From positions 11,178,001 to 11,242,000 of the forward strand of contig OX335664.1 in the NCBI GenBank assembly GCA_946894095.1: a stretch of DNA of 64,000 bases, given 5' to 3'. This DNA is from Incurvaria masculella. Its lineage: Eukaryota; Arthropoda; Insecta; Lepidoptera; Incurvariidae. The notes under the pieces were generated by a model that was not told where the DNA came from, did no database searches, and saw only the letters and a list, made by a program, of their open reading frames with translations. Positions 62,266-64,000 of the stretch are shown one piece after another. Numbering within the stretch: position 1 is the first letter of the stretch; each line of letters begins with the position of its first letter. A program made the translations under genes and the position numbers.

Positions 62266-63125
62266 GAAAATATTTTTGGAAATTATACTCTTAGGGGGGT
62301 AAAACAGGTCAAAATGAACACATTTAGGCGAAAACCACTCATGTTGAGATCTCTGAAACCAATTACCTCGAAACTTAAAATTTTCAGTGACTTCTTGTTA
62401 AGACGAAAAGGCTCGCTCACAACGGATTTTACAAAATTCAACTGTTAAGGGGAGATAAACGAGGCCGATATGTACACATTTTCATACAACTTAAACTTAC
62501 GCAAGAAACAGACTATCCGGAACGATGGAAGGATGAGAAATTCAGAAGCTCAGCGGTTCCGGTCATTCGTTGTTTTGTCTTTTTAGGGTTCCGTTCCCAA
62601 AGGGCACCAACTTCCGCTGTCCGTCCGTCCGTCCGTCTGTCACAGCACTCTATCTCACGTGATCTCATCGTATCAATTATCGTACGTATCAACCGTGAAC
62701 TCATGAATCCAGATAGTTACCGGTCTACCTTTCGTCAGAAATGAGATTTCTCAATGGTTGTATTTCTGCTAATGCTCATTCATTGTATTGTATATGTATG
62801 TATATCTTCTTTCCACTTTGTATGTGAAGTTGAGCAGGAGGGCTCGCCCACCTTGACTTAAAAGTTACGCCACCACTAAAAAGCAAAAAATAAAATATTT
62901 TTAAATAAAAAAAGGACCGCCTTCAAAAAACCGGAACTAAAAAGCAAAAAATAATTGGTTACTTTTAATTAATGTACGAAAAGCTATTTTAATTCTAACT
63001 AATTATGTACAATTTCTTAATTTTTAATCATCTTTTGAAGTCGGTGCCTTGGGTAGACGTTCTTTAAGGGCTGCAAGTAGTTAGATTAATATTACCTATG
63101 GCTAAGAAAGAAATATCAGTAGGTA
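62266..63125. repeat. right arm of large inverted repeat
   Basis: See 59441-60290. It runs from TCTTAGGGGGGTAAAACAGG-type sequence at its inner end to GAAATATCAGTAGGTA at 63125. Confidence 0.9.
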
Positions 63126-63832
63126 GCTACTTACATTTACCTCCTTGAACAAAACACAATAACAAAAATTACATAAACAAACTGGTCGGAAAAACGTATG
63201 TAAGTAGGTATTTAGGCAAGAACTTTGTAATTTAAATATGCCTTATACTTAAACTAAATACCTAATACAATAAAAACAAAATATTTACAAGAAAACCCTA
63301 CGAACAAACTAATATAAAAACAACGACCACTTATATGATTAATATTTAGGTAGGTGTAGCTTGTACTTTTTATTCTACCTAAATACCTACATATCACAAA
63401 ACAAAAAAAAATACAAACATAAAAAAGAACAGAAAACAATAGGTAGCGACTTTGAGGTGTCTGCTCTCAACTTCGTGTCAAAACGAGTGTGCGGTTAGTA
63501 CATATCTCACCAATTTCGGCAGAAATCGTCTCGTTCAGACAACGATGTCGCAGGGAAGTACCAATCAACACAGAGCAGCGAATTAACGTCCTCCTTCACC
63601 AGTCCAGCCTTTATAAACCCGAAAGTACTAATAATAATCGCTGAAACCCAATTTTAGTACGCTGCGCTGTATCGATATCAGCTTGCACGTAAACCAACGC
63701 TAAGGGCATCTCCAGTTAGACAAAATGCTCTGTAGACCAATCATTGCTGACTCAGGTTGTTTACGCTCTCGTAGACTTCGGGTGTGTTCGGCTGAAATCG
63801 TGTCTGTACGGTCAGCAGCGTGCGAAGCGAAC
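63126..63832. other. no gene recognised
   Basis: AT-rich with many TAGGTA motifs, then 63450-63830 of ordinary composition. Nothing assignable. Confidence 0.5.
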
Positions 63833-64000
63833 TCTACCCAAGGCACCGACTTCAAAAGATGATTAAAAATTAAGAAATTGTACATAATTAGTTAGAATTA
63901 AAATAGCTTTTCGTACATTAATTAAAAGTAACCAATTATTTTTTGCTTTTTAGTTCCGGTTTTTTTGAAGGCGGTCCTTTTTTTATTTAAAAATATTTTT
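63833..64000 (+). repeat. third partial copy of the inverted-repeat element
   Basis: CTACCCAAGGCACCGACTTC onward matches 59508-59675 in direct orientation; it runs off the window. Confidence 0.9.

Overview
This is a eukaryotic nuclear window, almost certainly from a lepidopteran (moth or butterfly). It is AT-rich, its genes are split into short exons by GT..AG introns, and it is full of repeats. These include short families ending in the 'AACCGGCCAAGTGCGAGTC' / 'GGGTTCCGT' type sequences common in Lepidoptera, Helitron-like elements with CTAG ends, TTAA-flanked MITEs, SINEs and non-LTR retrotransposons. No bacterial-type operon, CRISPR or phage feature is present.

Three host genes can be assembled exon by exon. 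(1) A C2H2 zinc-finger gene on the + strand (439-7392, 5' end outside the window) has five exons and about seven fingers. Its fourth exon is tandemly repeated four times, and a 5'-truncated CR1/L2-type LINE lies antisense in its last intron. (2) ULK3, an Unc-51-like Ser/Thr kinase with a C-terminal MIT region, lies on the - strand (34380 down to 14967). It has eleven exons that join in frame to about 489 residues. (3) SNRNP70, the U1 snRNP 70 kDa protein, lies on the + strand (44773-57810). It has ten exons that join in frame to about 445 residues. The zinc-finger gene and ULK3 converge. ULK3 and SNRNP70 diverge across about 10 kb that holds an intact, recently inserted I-group LINE (37913-43117) with a 12-bp target duplication.

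The outstanding feature is inside ULK3. The 128-nt exon encoding the activation loop, APE motif and start of helix F is present as 42 full, nearly identical copies plus 12 shortened units over 7.9 kb (20945-28805). Each unit is one exon plus a 36-nt 'intron' with its own splice sites. A second array, 11 x 55 bp (19782-20386), repeats the end of the next ULK3 exon with its 5' splice site. The zinc-finger gene shows the same kind of event (4 copies, 193-bp period). Thus three separate tandem amplifications in one window carry exon/splice junctions, each bounded by short homology at its ends.

From 59.3 kb to the end no host gene is recognised. This stretch is mainly a large inverted repeat (850-860 bp arms) built from lepidopteran repeats, with a third partial copy running off the end of the window.
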